Positions 9,577 to 18,377 of a DNA stretch of 64,000 nt are shown one piece after another. The notes under the pieces were generated by a model, which saw only the letters and a list, made by a program, of their open reading frames with translations, had not been told where the DNA came from and ran no database searches. This DNA comes from Pediococcus claussenii ATCC BAA-344 (GTDB lineage Bacteria > Bacillota > Bacilli > Lactobacillales > Lactobacillaceae): positions 1,364,001 through 1,428,000 of the forward strand of contig NC_016605.1 in the NCBI RefSeq assembly GCF_000237995.1. Reading direction: 5' to 3'. Position 1 is the first letter of the stretch, and each line of letters opens with the position of its first letter. Both the position numbers and the translations under genes were made by a program.

Positions 9577-10665
9577 ATGAATAATCTACTAGAACCCATT
9601 CATTCTGAGACCTATAAAAGGCTTGCCAGATCCTTAAATTCATTTGTTGAAATCACTCAAATAGATGCGCTCTTTTTTAGTCTTTCTGGGGTGCTAGTTA
9701 ATGACGGTACTGTTTCAACTGACAGTAAAATCATTCAACATGCGATTGATCCCGCCTCTTTCGGAAAATACATTATTTTTCCCATCATTTTGAACGATCA
9801 AATTTGGGGATTTACGATGTGTAACTCGGCAAAATCTTCACATCGTAGACTTCAACTTTCAAAAGAATATTTATCTAATTTATTTAGCAGTATTTTTACA
9901 GATTTTTCAGGCTCATCATCTGAGGTTCTTGACCCCCTAACTAAAGATCAATTAACTCAAATCAATTTTTTGAGTACGTTGCTTCAACTAAAATCAACTA
10001 CCCATGCTGTTTCTGTATTACCAGATCCTGAGGTGCCAATAAGTTCCGAAAAAGTTGAGGCCATCCAAAGTATCCAATATGCAACGGAATATATATGTAA
10101 AAATTTAAACAGCTCTCTCACACTTGATAGTGTTGCCAACCATGTGTTCCTGTCTTCATCATATTTAAGTAGAATTTTTAAAAAGTATATGCATGTTAAC
10201 TTCATTAACTATGTAAATCACCAAAAAATTGCCCAATCACAACTGGAATTAATTTTAACCAGAACACCAATTAATTTAATTTCAAATAACGCCGGATTCA
10301 CACAAACTAGTTATTTTACTAAGACATTAAAAAAAATTACTGGTGTTACTCCCTCGATTTATCGAAAAAAAAATATTAACGTAAAAAAAATATATACAAT
10401 TCCACATACCGTTAATTGGAACAGGGCTAATTCTGTCTTCGATGTTTCAAAAGCATTCTTTAAAGAAAACAAATTAGATTACTACTACGAATCAACTGAT
10501 GGATTTTTATATGTTAACAGCATTGGAGAACTCACTGATTCCGGCGATAAAAGTGGCTGGGTATTTACAGTTGATGGTCAACAACCATCTGACTCGGCCG
10601 ACCTGATTTCCTCAAAAGATAAATCTGTAATTCAATGGATGTATGTTGAGTTTGATAACTTTTAA
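9577..10665 (+). CDS. AraC-family regulator with C-terminal DUF4430 (transcobalamin-like) domain
   Basis: The 362-residue protein has three parts. Residues 1-110 are an N-terminal region resembling the sensory part of PocR-type regulators. Residues about 164-264 are a two-helix-turn-helix AraC DNA-binding domain (LTLDSVANHVFLSSSYLSRIF, then a second helix-turn-helix ending in TGVTPSIYRKK). Residues about 284-357 match the DUF4430 pattern: SVFDVSKAFFKENKLDYY, VNSIGEL, a GDKSGWVFTVDGQQP core and a final IQWMYVEF strand. DUF4430 resembles the C-terminal domain of animal transcobalamin and is normally found in exported proteins; this one has no signal peptide. A good AGGAGG site precedes ATG 9577. 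By position it likely controls the divergent cbi-hem operon and perhaps the cobalt permease downstream. Confidence 0.85.
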   Translation: MNNLLEPIHSETYKRLARSLNSFVEITQIDALFFSLSGVLVNDGTVSTDSKIIQHAIDPASFGKYIIFPIILNDQIWGFTMCNSAKSSHRRLQLSKEYLSNLFSSIFTDFSGSSSEVLDPLTKDQLTQINFLSTLLQLKSTTHAVSVLPDPEVPISSEKVEAIQSIQYATEYICKNLNSSLTLDSVANHVFLSSSYLSRIFKKYMHVNFINYVNHQKIAQSQLELILTRTPINLISNNAGFTQTSYFTKTLKKITGVTPSIYRKKNINVKKIYTIPHTVNWNRANSVFDVSKAFFKENKLDYYYESTDGFLYVNSIGELTDSGDKSGWVFTVDGQQPSDSADLISSKDKSVIQWMYVEFDNF

Positions 10666-10795
10666 GACGTTTTACTAATTCATTGTAAAAATGTCTAGAA
10701 TTATTTTTTTGTTTTTCAATCTGCGAAATCTTGTCTTAATAATGAAAGGGCATTGATTAATGGGCCCCGGGATTGTTCTTAGATTTTTGATAAAA

Positions 10796-10845
10796 AAGAA
10801 CTGTTATACGAAATAACAAAGTTTCGTATAACAGTTCTTTTTCTT
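10796..10845 (+). terminator. intrinsic terminator after the AraC-type regulator
   Basis: A perfect 18-base stem (10796-10813 with 10822-10839) is followed by TTTTTC. It lies 130 bases past the regulator stop and separates it from the NiCoT permease gene, which therefore probably has its own promoter in 10846-11067. I see nothing else convincing in the rest of this gap. Confidence 0.85.
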
Positions 10846-11067
10846 GAGATACACTTTCTATCTAAAAATCCTTTTAAAATAATACTATTTGGTAGTAGAA
10901 TTACTCAAAATTATACAAAAAAACCTGGTTAACAATAATTTATTGATTAATTAATCTGATGTCATAAATATATTAGCTGATAATGTTAGTATTCTTTAGA
11001 CAAGAATTTTCAACAGACTCGATGTCCTTGCCAAAACATAATATTTAATTTTTGGAGGTAACATCTC

Positions 11068-12126
11068 TTGGAGCAACAAATTAAGCACTATCCTCTGGCG
11101 CCAGACATTGGTAAATTTGGTGGGTATGTCTTACTATTATTCGTCGTCGGTTGGGGACTTGTTTTTACATATTTAAATCATTATCCAGCATTATTAGGGA
11201 TGGCGTTCCTATCATTCGCGTTTGGCCTACAACATGCTTTTGACGTTGATCATATTTCTGCAATTGATAATATGACTCGTAAATTAGTTAATGATAATAA
11301 AAACACACACGGTGTTGGTTTCTATTTTTCCTTTGGTCATTCATTAGTTGTAATAATTATGGCTTTAATTACAATTTTCTTCGTCGAATGGTCAAAAACT
11401 AAACTTCCACAACTCCAGGATATTGGTGGTGTTTTCGGAACCCTTTTTGCAGGGTTTATGCTTCTCCTATTAGGATTAATTAATTTAACAATTCTAGTTG
11501 GTATATGGCGCTCCTTCAAAGCAATTAACCGAGGACAATCAGAAGAAGCTGAACAAGCTACTGACACAAAAGTATTTCGCTTCTTTAAGCGTAGCCTTAA
11601 TCTTATTAAACATAACTGGCAAGTCATCTGTGTTGGTTTCTTATTCGGTTTAGGTTTTGATACAGCAACTCAAATTGCTGTACTAGCAACTTCTGCAGTT
11701 GCCACTAGTAAAGGTATTCCTTGGTACGCTGTATTTTCATTTCCGTTGTTATTCACTTCAGGTATGTGTTTCATGGACTCATGTGATGGCTTATTTATGA
11801 GTACCGCTTATAGTTGGGTATTCTCATCACCATATCGAAAAGTATATTATAATTTAGCACTCACAGGCCTATCAGTATCAGCAGCTTTTTTTGTTGGCAT
11901 TATTGATGTTTTACAAGCCCTTGGTACTGAATTACATTCAAATTTCTTTTTAATTCAATGGGCACAAGCATTGAACTTTAACATGTTGGGCATCATTCTT
12001 GTTTGCTTATTCATACTGACCTGGGCCATTGCCCTGCTATGTTGGCGAATCTTTGATCTAAATCAAAAAGACGAAGAACTCAAAGAAAAAGATCAAGAAT
12101 TGCAAAAGAGAAGCGAAATATTTTAG
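11068..12126 (+). CDS. NiCoT-family nickel/cobalt permease
   Basis: The 352-residue protein is a multi-helix membrane protein carrying the NiCoT signature HAFDVDHI (H56 and H62). Other family blocks are FFSFGHSLVV near residue 90, GLGFDTATQIAVL near 206 and GMCFMDSCDGLFM near 235. These permeases import Ni(II) or Co(II) in a proton-motive-force dependent way. The start is TTG, with GGAGG 9 bases upstream; the next methionine lies inside the second helix. The C-terminal 25 residues are highly charged (repeats of KDEELKEKDQEL). Next to cbiMNQO it would be a second metal route; sequence alone does not settle Ni versus Co. Confidence 0.92.
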   Translation: MEQQIKHYPLAPDIGKFGGYVLLLFVVGWGLVFTYLNHYPALLGMAFLSFAFGLQHAFDVDHISAIDNMTRKLVNDNKNTHGVGFYFSFGHSLVVIIMALITIFFVEWSKTKLPQLQDIGGVFGTLFAGFMLLLLGLINLTILVGIWRSFKAINRGQSEEAEQATDTKVFRFFKRSLNLIKHNWQVICVGFLFGLGFDTATQIAVLATSAVATSKGIPWYAVFSFPLLFTSGMCFMDSCDGLFMSTAYSWVFSSPYRKVYYNLALTGLSVSAAFFVGIIDVLQALGTELHSNFFLIQWAQALNFNMLGIILVCLFILTWAIALLCWRIFDLNQKDEELKEKDQELQKRSEIF

Positions 12127-12170
12127 GTAAAGCGGTCATGACTTAAACTAATTTTTAAAGTATTTTAATT

Positions 12171-12202
12171 CATGAAGTAACAATATACATTTGTTATTTC
12201 AT
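12171..12202 (+). terminator. possible weak terminator after the NiCoT gene
   Basis: An AT-rich stem (GAAGTAACAA at 12174-12183 with TTGTTATTTC at 12191-12200) follows the permease stop by 47 bases. There is no long T run, so it may be only a weak terminator or an mRNA-stabilising hairpin. Confidence 0.4.
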
Positions 12203-12255
12203 TCTAGAATATTGCTGAAGACCAGGACTAGCACTTTTTATTTTAAATACAACAA

Positions 12256-12298
12256 AATAGCCACCAAATAAGGATTTCACCCTCATTTGGTGGCTATT
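12256..12298 (-). terminator. intrinsic terminator of the opp operon
   Basis: A 14-base perfect stem (12256-12269 with 12285-12298) lies just past the oppF stop. Read leftward it is followed by TTTTGTTG, so it fits the end of the oppABCDF transcript. It may also stop rightward readthrough from the NiCoT gene. Confidence 0.75.
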
Positions 12299-12345
12299 AC
12301 TATAGGAACTTAGTCACGTCCCAATTGGTTATTAGCTACATCTAT

Positions 12346-13299
12346 TTAAACCGGTTTAACCCCATACTCAGCAGCCTTCGCCTTATATTCATTAACCTCA
12401 TCTTCTGCAGCTCTAACAAAATGTCCTGGCGCAATTTCAACCATTGCACGAGTCTTATTATCAAACTCACGAGATGGATCATAGGCAACTTGGCGACGAT
12501 TACGTTCAAATTCAGGATCTGGTTCTGGTACAGCAGAAACTAGACTCTGCGAATATGCGTGGAGCGGATGGTTATAAACTTCATCTGCTGGACCAATTTC
12601 CAAAATTTTACCATAATGCATAACACCGATTCGATCACTAATATATTTAACCATTGAAAGATCATGTGCGATAAAGAGGTATGTTAATCCCTCTTGTTCT
12701 TGCAACTCTTTCATCAAGTTTACAACCTGCGCTTGAATTGAAACGTCCAGTGCAGAAATTGGTTCATCAGCAATAATAAACTTCGGTTTTACAGCTAAAG
12801 CACGAGCTATCCCAATACGCTGACGCTGTCCACCAGAAAATTCATTTGGGTATCGACTAGAATGATCTTTGTTCAATCCAACTGTTTCAAGTAATTCTTC
12901 AACTCGTTGGGTTCTTTCAGCATCATTTTTAACTAGATGATGAATATCAATCCCTTCTGCTACAATATCTTTAACCTTCATACGTGGATTAAGCGAGGCA
13001 TACGGATCTTGAAAAATCATTTGCATCTCACGACGAAAACTCATCATATCAGATTTCTTTTTTATCGAGGCGATGTCTCTTCCCTCAAAGATAACTTGGC
13101 CATCTGTGGGATCTTGCAAGCGAATGATTGCGCGTCCCGTAGTTGTTTTACCTGAACCAGACTCACCCACCAGACCAAATGTTTCTCCTTCGTAAATGTC
13201 AAAGGAAACGTCATCAATGGCGCGTACTTCATCTTTTTTTCCGATGTTAAAGTACTGTTTTAAATGCTTAACCTCAAGAATTTTCTTCCTTGAATCCAT
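12346..13299 (-). CDS. oppF: oligopeptide ABC transporter ATPase OppF
   Basis: This is the second of the two ATPases powering oligopeptide import. It has Walker A GESGSGKTT (about residues 46-54), the signature FSGGQRQRIGIARAL, Walker B FIIADEPISALD, the switch histidine in IAHDLS and the C-terminal peptide-transporter extension with the HPLHAYSQSLVSAVPEPDP segment. The 317 residues are normal. It follows oppD by 14 bases and is the last gene of the operon, ahead of a terminator. Confidence 0.94.
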   Translation of the reverse strand: MDSRKKILEVKHLKQYFNIGKKDEVRAIDDVSFDIYEGETFGLVGESGSGKTTTGRAIIRLQDPTDGQVIFEGRDIASIKKKSDMMSFRREMQMIFQDPYASLNPRMKVKDIVAEGIDIHHLVKNDAERTQRVEELLETVGLNKDHSSRYPNEFSGGQRQRIGIARALAVKPKFIIADEPISALDVSIQAQVVNLMKELQEQEGLTYLFIAHDLSMVKYISDRIGVMHYGKILEIGPADEVYNHPLHAYSQSLVSAVPEPDPEFERNRRQVAYDPSREFDNKTRAMVEIAPGHFVRAAEDEVNEYKAKAAEYGVKPV

Positions 13300-13313
13300 A
13301 ACTTGGTTTCCTC

Positions 13314-14441
13314 CTATTCTCCGATGGCATCGTCATCATCAGCTGCTCCGATACTTGTATTGGTATTGGAATGTATATGACCTTGATTCAAGGTACCAGA
13401 AGCCAAACGTTCCTTATAAATACCCTGTCGACGAACTACTTCAGCAGGTGGTTCAACCTTTGGAGCGTCTGGATGCAAAAGCCAAGTAGCTGCATAATGA
13501 GTATCACTAACTTTGAAGAATGGTGGTTCTTGTTCTTCATCGATCTTCATAGCATATGGATTACGCGCCGCAAAGGCATCTCCCTTTGGTGGATCCAACA
13601 AATCAGGCGGTGTCCCTGGGATTGGTTCCAATTGACCCTTAGCAGTGTCTAGTGTGGGCATTGAGTTTAATAATCCCCATGTGTATGGATGTTGGGGATT
13701 GTAGAAAATCTCATCAACTGTTCCATATTCAACAATTTTTCCAGCGTACATAACCGCAACTCGATCGGCCATACTAGCAACAACACCTAAATCATGAGTA
13801 ATAAAAATGATTGAAGTAGAGATCTTTTCTTGTAATTCCTTCATTAAATCTAGAATCTGTGCTTGAATAGTAACATCCAAGGCGGTAGTAGGTTCATCGG
13901 CAATTAAAACTTCAGGATAGCACACTAATGCAATAGCAATGACAATACGTTGTCTCATACCACCTGAGAACTGGTGAGGATAGTCATTGATACGTTCTTC
14001 CGCATCTTTGATTCCAACTAACTTCAGCATCTCGAGAGCTTGTTTTTCTGCCTTATCCTTAGCAACACCTTTATGCACCATAAGAGGTTCCGCAATTTGG
14101 CGACCAATTCTCATTGTTGGATCCAGTGATGTCATTGGATCTTGGAAAATTTCGGCAATGTCCTTACCACGCATATTCTGTAGTTCTTTTTTATTCATTT
14201 CTAGGATGTTTTTCCCATGAAATTCAATTGAACCATCAACTACTTCCGCGTTATTTGCCAGTAGCCCCATAATTGTTTTGGTTGTAACAGTTTTACCAGA
14301 ACCCGATTCCCCAACAATTGCTAGTGTTTCACCCTTATTAACCGAAAAACTAACATTACGAATCGCTTGAACCGTACCAGCATAAGTATGGAAATTAATC
14401 GTCAAATTTTTAACTTCAAGTACTTTATTCATTTTATCCAT
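13314..14441 (-). CDS. oppD: oligopeptide ABC transporter ATPase OppD
   Basis: The Walker A GESGSGKTV, signature FSGGMRQRIVIAIAL and Walker B VLIADEPTTALD are all present. The C-terminal oligopeptide-transporter domain includes HPYTWGLLNSMP and the cysteine-free RNPYAMKIDEEQEPPFF region. At 375 residues it is slightly longer than usual because of a tail of about 35 residues ending in an acidic ADDDDAIGE stretch. It pairs with OppF and imports peptides together with OppABC. Confidence 0.94.
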   Translation of the reverse strand: MDKMNKVLEVKNLTINFHTYAGTVQAIRNVSFSVNKGETLAIVGESGSGKTVTTKTIMGLLANNAEVVDGSIEFHGKNILEMNKKELQNMRGKDIAEIFQDPMTSLDPTMRIGRQIAEPLMVHKGVAKDKAEKQALEMLKLVGIKDAEERINDYPHQFSGGMRQRIVIAIALVCYPEVLIADEPTTALDVTIQAQILDLMKELQEKISTSIIFITHDLGVVASMADRVAVMYAGKIVEYGTVDEIFYNPQHPYTWGLLNSMPTLDTAKGQLEPIPGTPPDLLDPPKGDAFAARNPYAMKIDEEQEPPFFKVSDTHYAATWLLHPDAPKVEPPAEVVRRQGIYKERLASGTLNQGHIHSNTNTSIGAADDDDAIGE

Positions 14442-14458
14442 AATAAATTAATTTCCTC

Positions 14459-15481
14459 CTATCTTCTTGCCGTACGTGGATCAAACGCATCACGCAATCC
14501 ATCAGCTAAAATATTAAAAGCTATCATGATAATTGCCAAAACAATGGCTGGATACCACATCTGGAAAGGCAAGAATTGGAAATTACGCTGTCCATCGTTA
14601 ATCAAAGTACCTAATGATGCAGTTGGAGCTTGAATACCAATCCCAATATAACTTAAGAAGGCCTCGAAGAAAATAGCCGTTGGGATAGTAAACATAGTTT
14701 GAATGATAATAACACTAGAAAGATTTGGTAATAAATGTTTAACGGCAATTTTCCAAGAAGACTCACCTAATGTTTGAGCCGCCAAAACATACTCCTGGCT
14801 CTTTAATTGAAGGGTTTGTGCACGAGTGAGACGAGCCATCGTTGTCCACTCATTAATAACAATCGCTAAAATAATTGGCAACATACCACCTTTTAAAACA
14901 AGTAACAGTAGAACCATGATAACGATATTAGGAATTGATGACATGATTTCAATTACACGCTGCATAAAGATGTCAACCCTGCCACCTTTCCAAGCTGAGA
15001 AGATCCCATACCCAACTCCAATCAATAAATCAATCAGAGTAGCAAAGAGACCAATCATTAATGAAATCATAGTCCCATGTAAAATACGCTGTCCTAAACT
15101 GCGTCCAAGATAATCTGTTCCAAGAATATAGTACTTATTCGATGGAACATTGTTAGCTTTATACTGATCAACACGTGCTCCACCTTGAATACTTGTACCA
15201 TTAAAGCCATTAATATGAACTCCAGGTATTTTAGGTGGTAAATTAGCATAATTAGGATTAGAGTTGTTGGGATTTGGAGCCGTCAAGGGCGATGTAAAGG
15301 CAAATAAGCCAATTATAACCAGAATCCACAAACTAATAAAAGCAGCCTTATTTTCCTTTAAACGGCGCCACGCATCTTGAAGGAAAGTCCTAGAAGGAGC
15401 AGCAATTTTTTCATCATCTAAGCCGTCATTTTTGCCGACTGGCTCAAAAGCATTTTCAGGTAACTTAACTTTTTCTTCCAT
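14459..15481 (-). CDS. oppC: oligopeptide ABC transporter permease OppC
   Basis: This is a six-helix inner-membrane permease of 340 residues. An N-terminal OppC_N segment (residues about 30-80) precedes the BPD transport domain. The coupling motif EYVLAAQTLGESSWKIAVKH is near residue 232. A long extracytoplasmic loop at residues 60-125 is typical of OppC. It starts 2 bases upstream of the oppD region in the same operon and is preceded directly by oppB. Confidence 0.94.
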   Translation of the reverse strand: MEEKVKLPENAFEPVGKNDGLDDEKIAAPSRTFLQDAWRRLKENKAAFISLWILVIIGLFAFTSPLTAPNPNNSNPNYANLPPKIPGVHINGFNGTSIQGGARVDQYKANNVPSNKYYILGTDYLGRSLGQRILHGTMISLMIGLFATLIDLLIGVGYGIFSAWKGGRVDIFMQRVIEIMSSIPNIVIMVLLLLVLKGGMLPIILAIVINEWTTMARLTRAQTLQLKSQEYVLAAQTLGESSWKIAVKHLLPNLSSVIIIQTMFTIPTAIFFEAFLSYIGIGIQAPTASLGTLINDGQRNFQFLPFQMWYPAIVLAIIMIAFNILADGLRDAFDPRTARR

Positions 15482-15483
15482 GA

Positions 15484-16413
15484 CTATCCTTCCTTTCCAG
15501 CTAGTCTAATTCGTGGATCAATAAGACCATAAACAATGTCGGTAATTAAAAGTACTAAACATAGCAATCCTGAGAATAACATTGTGACACCCATAATTGT
15601 TGGGTAGTCATTAACTAATATCGACTTAACAAACTGCTCACCAATACCAGGTATCGAGAAAATGTTTTCAACAACCATGGATCCAGTCATAATAGCAACA
15701 GCCAATGGTCCAATAACAGTAACTAGTGGAATTAAGCTATTACGTAACGCATGGTGGTAAACAACCCCATTTTCACTTAGCCCCTTTGCTCGCGCTAATT
15801 CAATATAGTCGCTTCCCATAACATCAACCATTTCTGTCCGAACAAAACGTGACGTTACAGCAAATGGGTTTGCTGCTAAAGCAATTGATGGAAGAACTGT
15901 ACTTGCAAATCCTCCCCATCCAGCAACTGGAAATGCTTGTAACTTCAAGCCTAAATAGTACTGCAACACAATTGCCAAAACGAAACTCGGAATTGACATT
16001 CCCAAAATCGAAATAATATTCGCTGTTGCATCAACCCAAGTATTCTTACGGATTGCACTTAGTGAACCAGTAATGATTCCAAGAACAATTCCAAGAAGCA
16101 TACCTTGTCCACCAATAATTGCAGAAGGTCCAATTCGACTTCCAATTAAATATGAAACTGGTTGGTTATTAAATTGGAATGAAGTTCCAAAATTACCATG
16201 TACTGCATTTACCAGATAGGACAAATATTGTTGCCACACTGGTTTATTTAATCCGTACTGTGCATAAATCACTTTAATCTGTGATGGTGTTAACTTTGCC
16301 TGGTTGTTCAAGGGTGTCCCGGGCATTAACTTCATTAAGAAGAACGTAACACTGGCAATCAAGAATAATGTGACTAGCAAGTAGAAAATTCTTCGAGCTA
16401 AGTATCTTACCAT
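15484..16413 (-). CDS. oppB: oligopeptide ABC transporter permease OppB
   Basis: The 309-residue permease has an N-terminal helix (MVRYLARRIFYLLVTLFLIA) followed by the peptide-transport permease domain. The coupling motif DYIELARAKGLSENGVVYHH lies near residue 205. It forms the channel with OppC. It lies 92 bases after oppA; that gap contains a hairpin which could reduce expression of the membrane and ATPase genes relative to the binding protein. Confidence 0.94.
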   Translation of the reverse strand: MVRYLARRIFYLLVTLFLIASVTFFLMKLMPGTPLNNQAKLTPSQIKVIYAQYGLNKPVWQQYLSYLVNAVHGNFGTSFQFNNQPVSYLIGSRIGPSAIIGGQGMLLGIVLGIITGSLSAIRKNTWVDATANIISILGMSIPSFVLAIVLQYYLGLKLQAFPVAGWGGFASTVLPSIALAANPFAVTSRFVRTEMVDVMGSDYIELARAKGLSENGVVYHHALRNSLIPLVTVIGPLAVAIMTGSMVVENIFSIPGIGEQFVKSILVNDYPTIMGVTMLFSGLLCLVLLITDIVYGLIDPRIRLAGKEG

Positions 16414-16451
16414 TTTCTTTCCTCACATTCGTAGTCTCATATAATTACAAA

Positions 16452-16480
16452 GGGGTAAGAACGAACTCCGCTCTTACCCG
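16452..16480 (-). promoter_or_regulatory. oppA-oppB intercistronic hairpin
   Basis: A GC-rich stem GGGTAAGA...TCTTACCC (arms at about 16453-16461 and 16471-16479, loop about 10 bases) sits between oppA and oppB. Read leftward no long T run follows. This suits partial termination or protection of the oppA mRNA 3' end, which would give an excess of binding protein; the role is inference. Confidence 0.55.
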
Positions 16481-16505
16481 CTTGCATTATTCTAAACTGA
16501 TTATA

Positions 16506-18128
16506 CTATTTTACATACATATCTTTGAAGTTAAAGTTCAATCCAGCTGAATTGTAGACAATGCCCTTTATGTTATCGCGTTGTAAGAATGAGTATGCTT
16601 GTTGATAAAGTGGTGCAATTCCTTCATCTTTAAGAAGAATCTGTTCTGCCTTCTTCATATCATTCCAACGTGCTTCTGGCTTACCGGCATCTGTGGTATT
16701 TGCAGCGTTGATTAATTTATCGTATTCTGCATTCTTCCACTTACCATTATTCAATGAGTTATCAGAAGTGAACAATTGTAAGAATGAAATTGGATCAGAG
16801 AAGTCAGCCCCCCAAGCGGAAACTACAACATCGAACTTACCACTTGCTGAATTAGCAAGACGGTTCTTAAACGGAATGTTACTCAATGAAACCTTAACAT
16901 TTGGAATCTTTTCCCATGCGGCTTGAAGGAACTCTGTTGTAGCTTTACCATTCGTAGTATCATCACTCAAGAGTTGGAAATTAAGTGTCTTAAGTCCCTC
17001 TTCTTTAAGACCTTCTGCCATTAACTTTTTAGCTTTACTCAAGTCATATTCAGATGCTGATGGTACATCAACTTCCTTTGCAAAATCTTTACCAGTCTTA
17101 GGATCTTTAGCCAACCCAGCTGATGTTAATCCTGTTGCAGGAACTGATCCATCGCCAAGCACCTTATTAGTGTATTGTGAACGATCAACAGCAAGTGATA
17201 GTGCTTCACGAATCTTTTCGTTCTGGAAGTATTTATCTTTCTTTTCATTGAATTCAAGGTAGAAAGTTGAAGCCATTAGGTATTTCAGGTAATCTTTACT
17301 ATTTTTGTAATTCTTAACCTGATCCCCATTAATATAAACACGGTCGAGTTTCTTACTATTGTACATATTTACCGCTGTTCCGGAATCCTTAACAACTTGG
17401 TAGTTGATCTTATCCATCTTCACAGCACTCTTATCCCAGTACGTATTATTCTTTACTAACTTCCAAGATAAGTTAGAACCCGTCCATCCTTCAAGTTTGA
17501 ATGGTCCATTGTAAACAGTTGTACTTGCAGAAGTACCATATTTACTTCCATATTTTTCGACGGCCTTTTCACTTTGTGGGAAGAATTGTGGCATTCCCAT
17601 TAGAAGCTTAAAGTAAGGAATTGGTCGATCCAAACTTACAACTAACTTATCATTTCCTTCGGCTTTAACACCTAAAGTCTTATAATTTGCTTTTCCTGCA
17701 GCAATCTTATCAGCGTTCTTGATTCCAGAGAAAATATAAGCATATTGTGATGCAGTCTTAGGATTTACAGTTCGTTGCCAACTATAAACAAAGTCCTTTG
17801 CAGTAACGGTATCACCATTACTCCACTTTGTACCCTTTCGGATCGTAAATGTATATTGTTTATTATTATCAGAGACCTTTGTGCTAGTTGCCAAAGCATT
17901 CTCAATTTTATTATCTTTTCCAATCCTGTATAATCCCTCTTCAGTATTCCCCAGTTGAGTCATACCAACCACATCAGTAACTTTGGAAGGATCTAAGGTT
18001 GCCAATTCTGAATTTTCTTGAAAACTTACTGATTTATCAGAATCAGCGCCCTTATTCCCACAAGCAGCTAGGATAAATGCTGAAGCCAATGCAACAGCAC
18101 CCAGCTTTCCGACCGTCTTAAATTTCAT
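16506..18128 (-). CDS. oppA: oligopeptide-binding lipoprotein OppA
   Basis: The 540-residue protein starts with a lipoprotein signal peptide; the lipobox is ILAACGNK with C23 as the lipidated cysteine. The mature part is an SBP_bac_5 domain with the usual motifs NGDTVTAKDFVYSWQR (about residue 105) and IREALSLAVDRSQY (about 306). It captures peptides at the cell surface for OppBCDF. It is the first gene of the leftward operon. The sequence cannot define peptide length preference. Confidence 0.95.
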   Translation of the reverse strand: MKFKTVGKLGAVALASAFILAACGNKGADSDKSVSFQENSELATLDPSKVTDVVGMTQLGNTEEGLYRIGKDNKIENALATSTKVSDNNKQYTFTIRKGTKWSNGDTVTAKDFVYSWQRTVNPKTASQYAYIFSGIKNADKIAAGKANYKTLGVKAEGNDKLVVSLDRPIPYFKLLMGMPQFFPQSEKAVEKYGSKYGTSASTTVYNGPFKLEGWTGSNLSWKLVKNNTYWDKSAVKMDKINYQVVKDSGTAVNMYNSKKLDRVYINGDQVKNYKNSKDYLKYLMASTFYLEFNEKKDKYFQNEKIREALSLAVDRSQYTNKVLGDGSVPATGLTSAGLAKDPKTGKDFAKEVDVPSASEYDLSKAKKLMAEGLKEEGLKTLNFQLLSDDTTNGKATTEFLQAAWEKIPNVKVSLSNIPFKNRLANSASGKFDVVVSAWGADFSDPISFLQLFTSDNSLNNGKWKNAEYDKLINAANTTDAGKPEARWNDMKKAEQILLKDEGIAPLYQQAYSFLQRDNIKGIVYNSAGLNFNFKDMYVK

Positions 18129-18377
18129 ATCTTTCCAGCTCCTTAATTCAAATTGAATTCTAATATTTAATGTAAAACAAGTATATATTAGAGAAAAATT
18201 AAAATCAAGCTAAAAATGTCTGAAATATAGATTGCTATTCAATTTGTTTTTGATGGTATATTGCTTAAGTCTTGTTATATAAGCTTACATAGGTCAAAAT
18301 GAATTCCACAATTTAATTTAACTTTTCCATGATATAATTTGGTATAGCGGTTTCATTTGAATGGAGGAACTTTTTAT

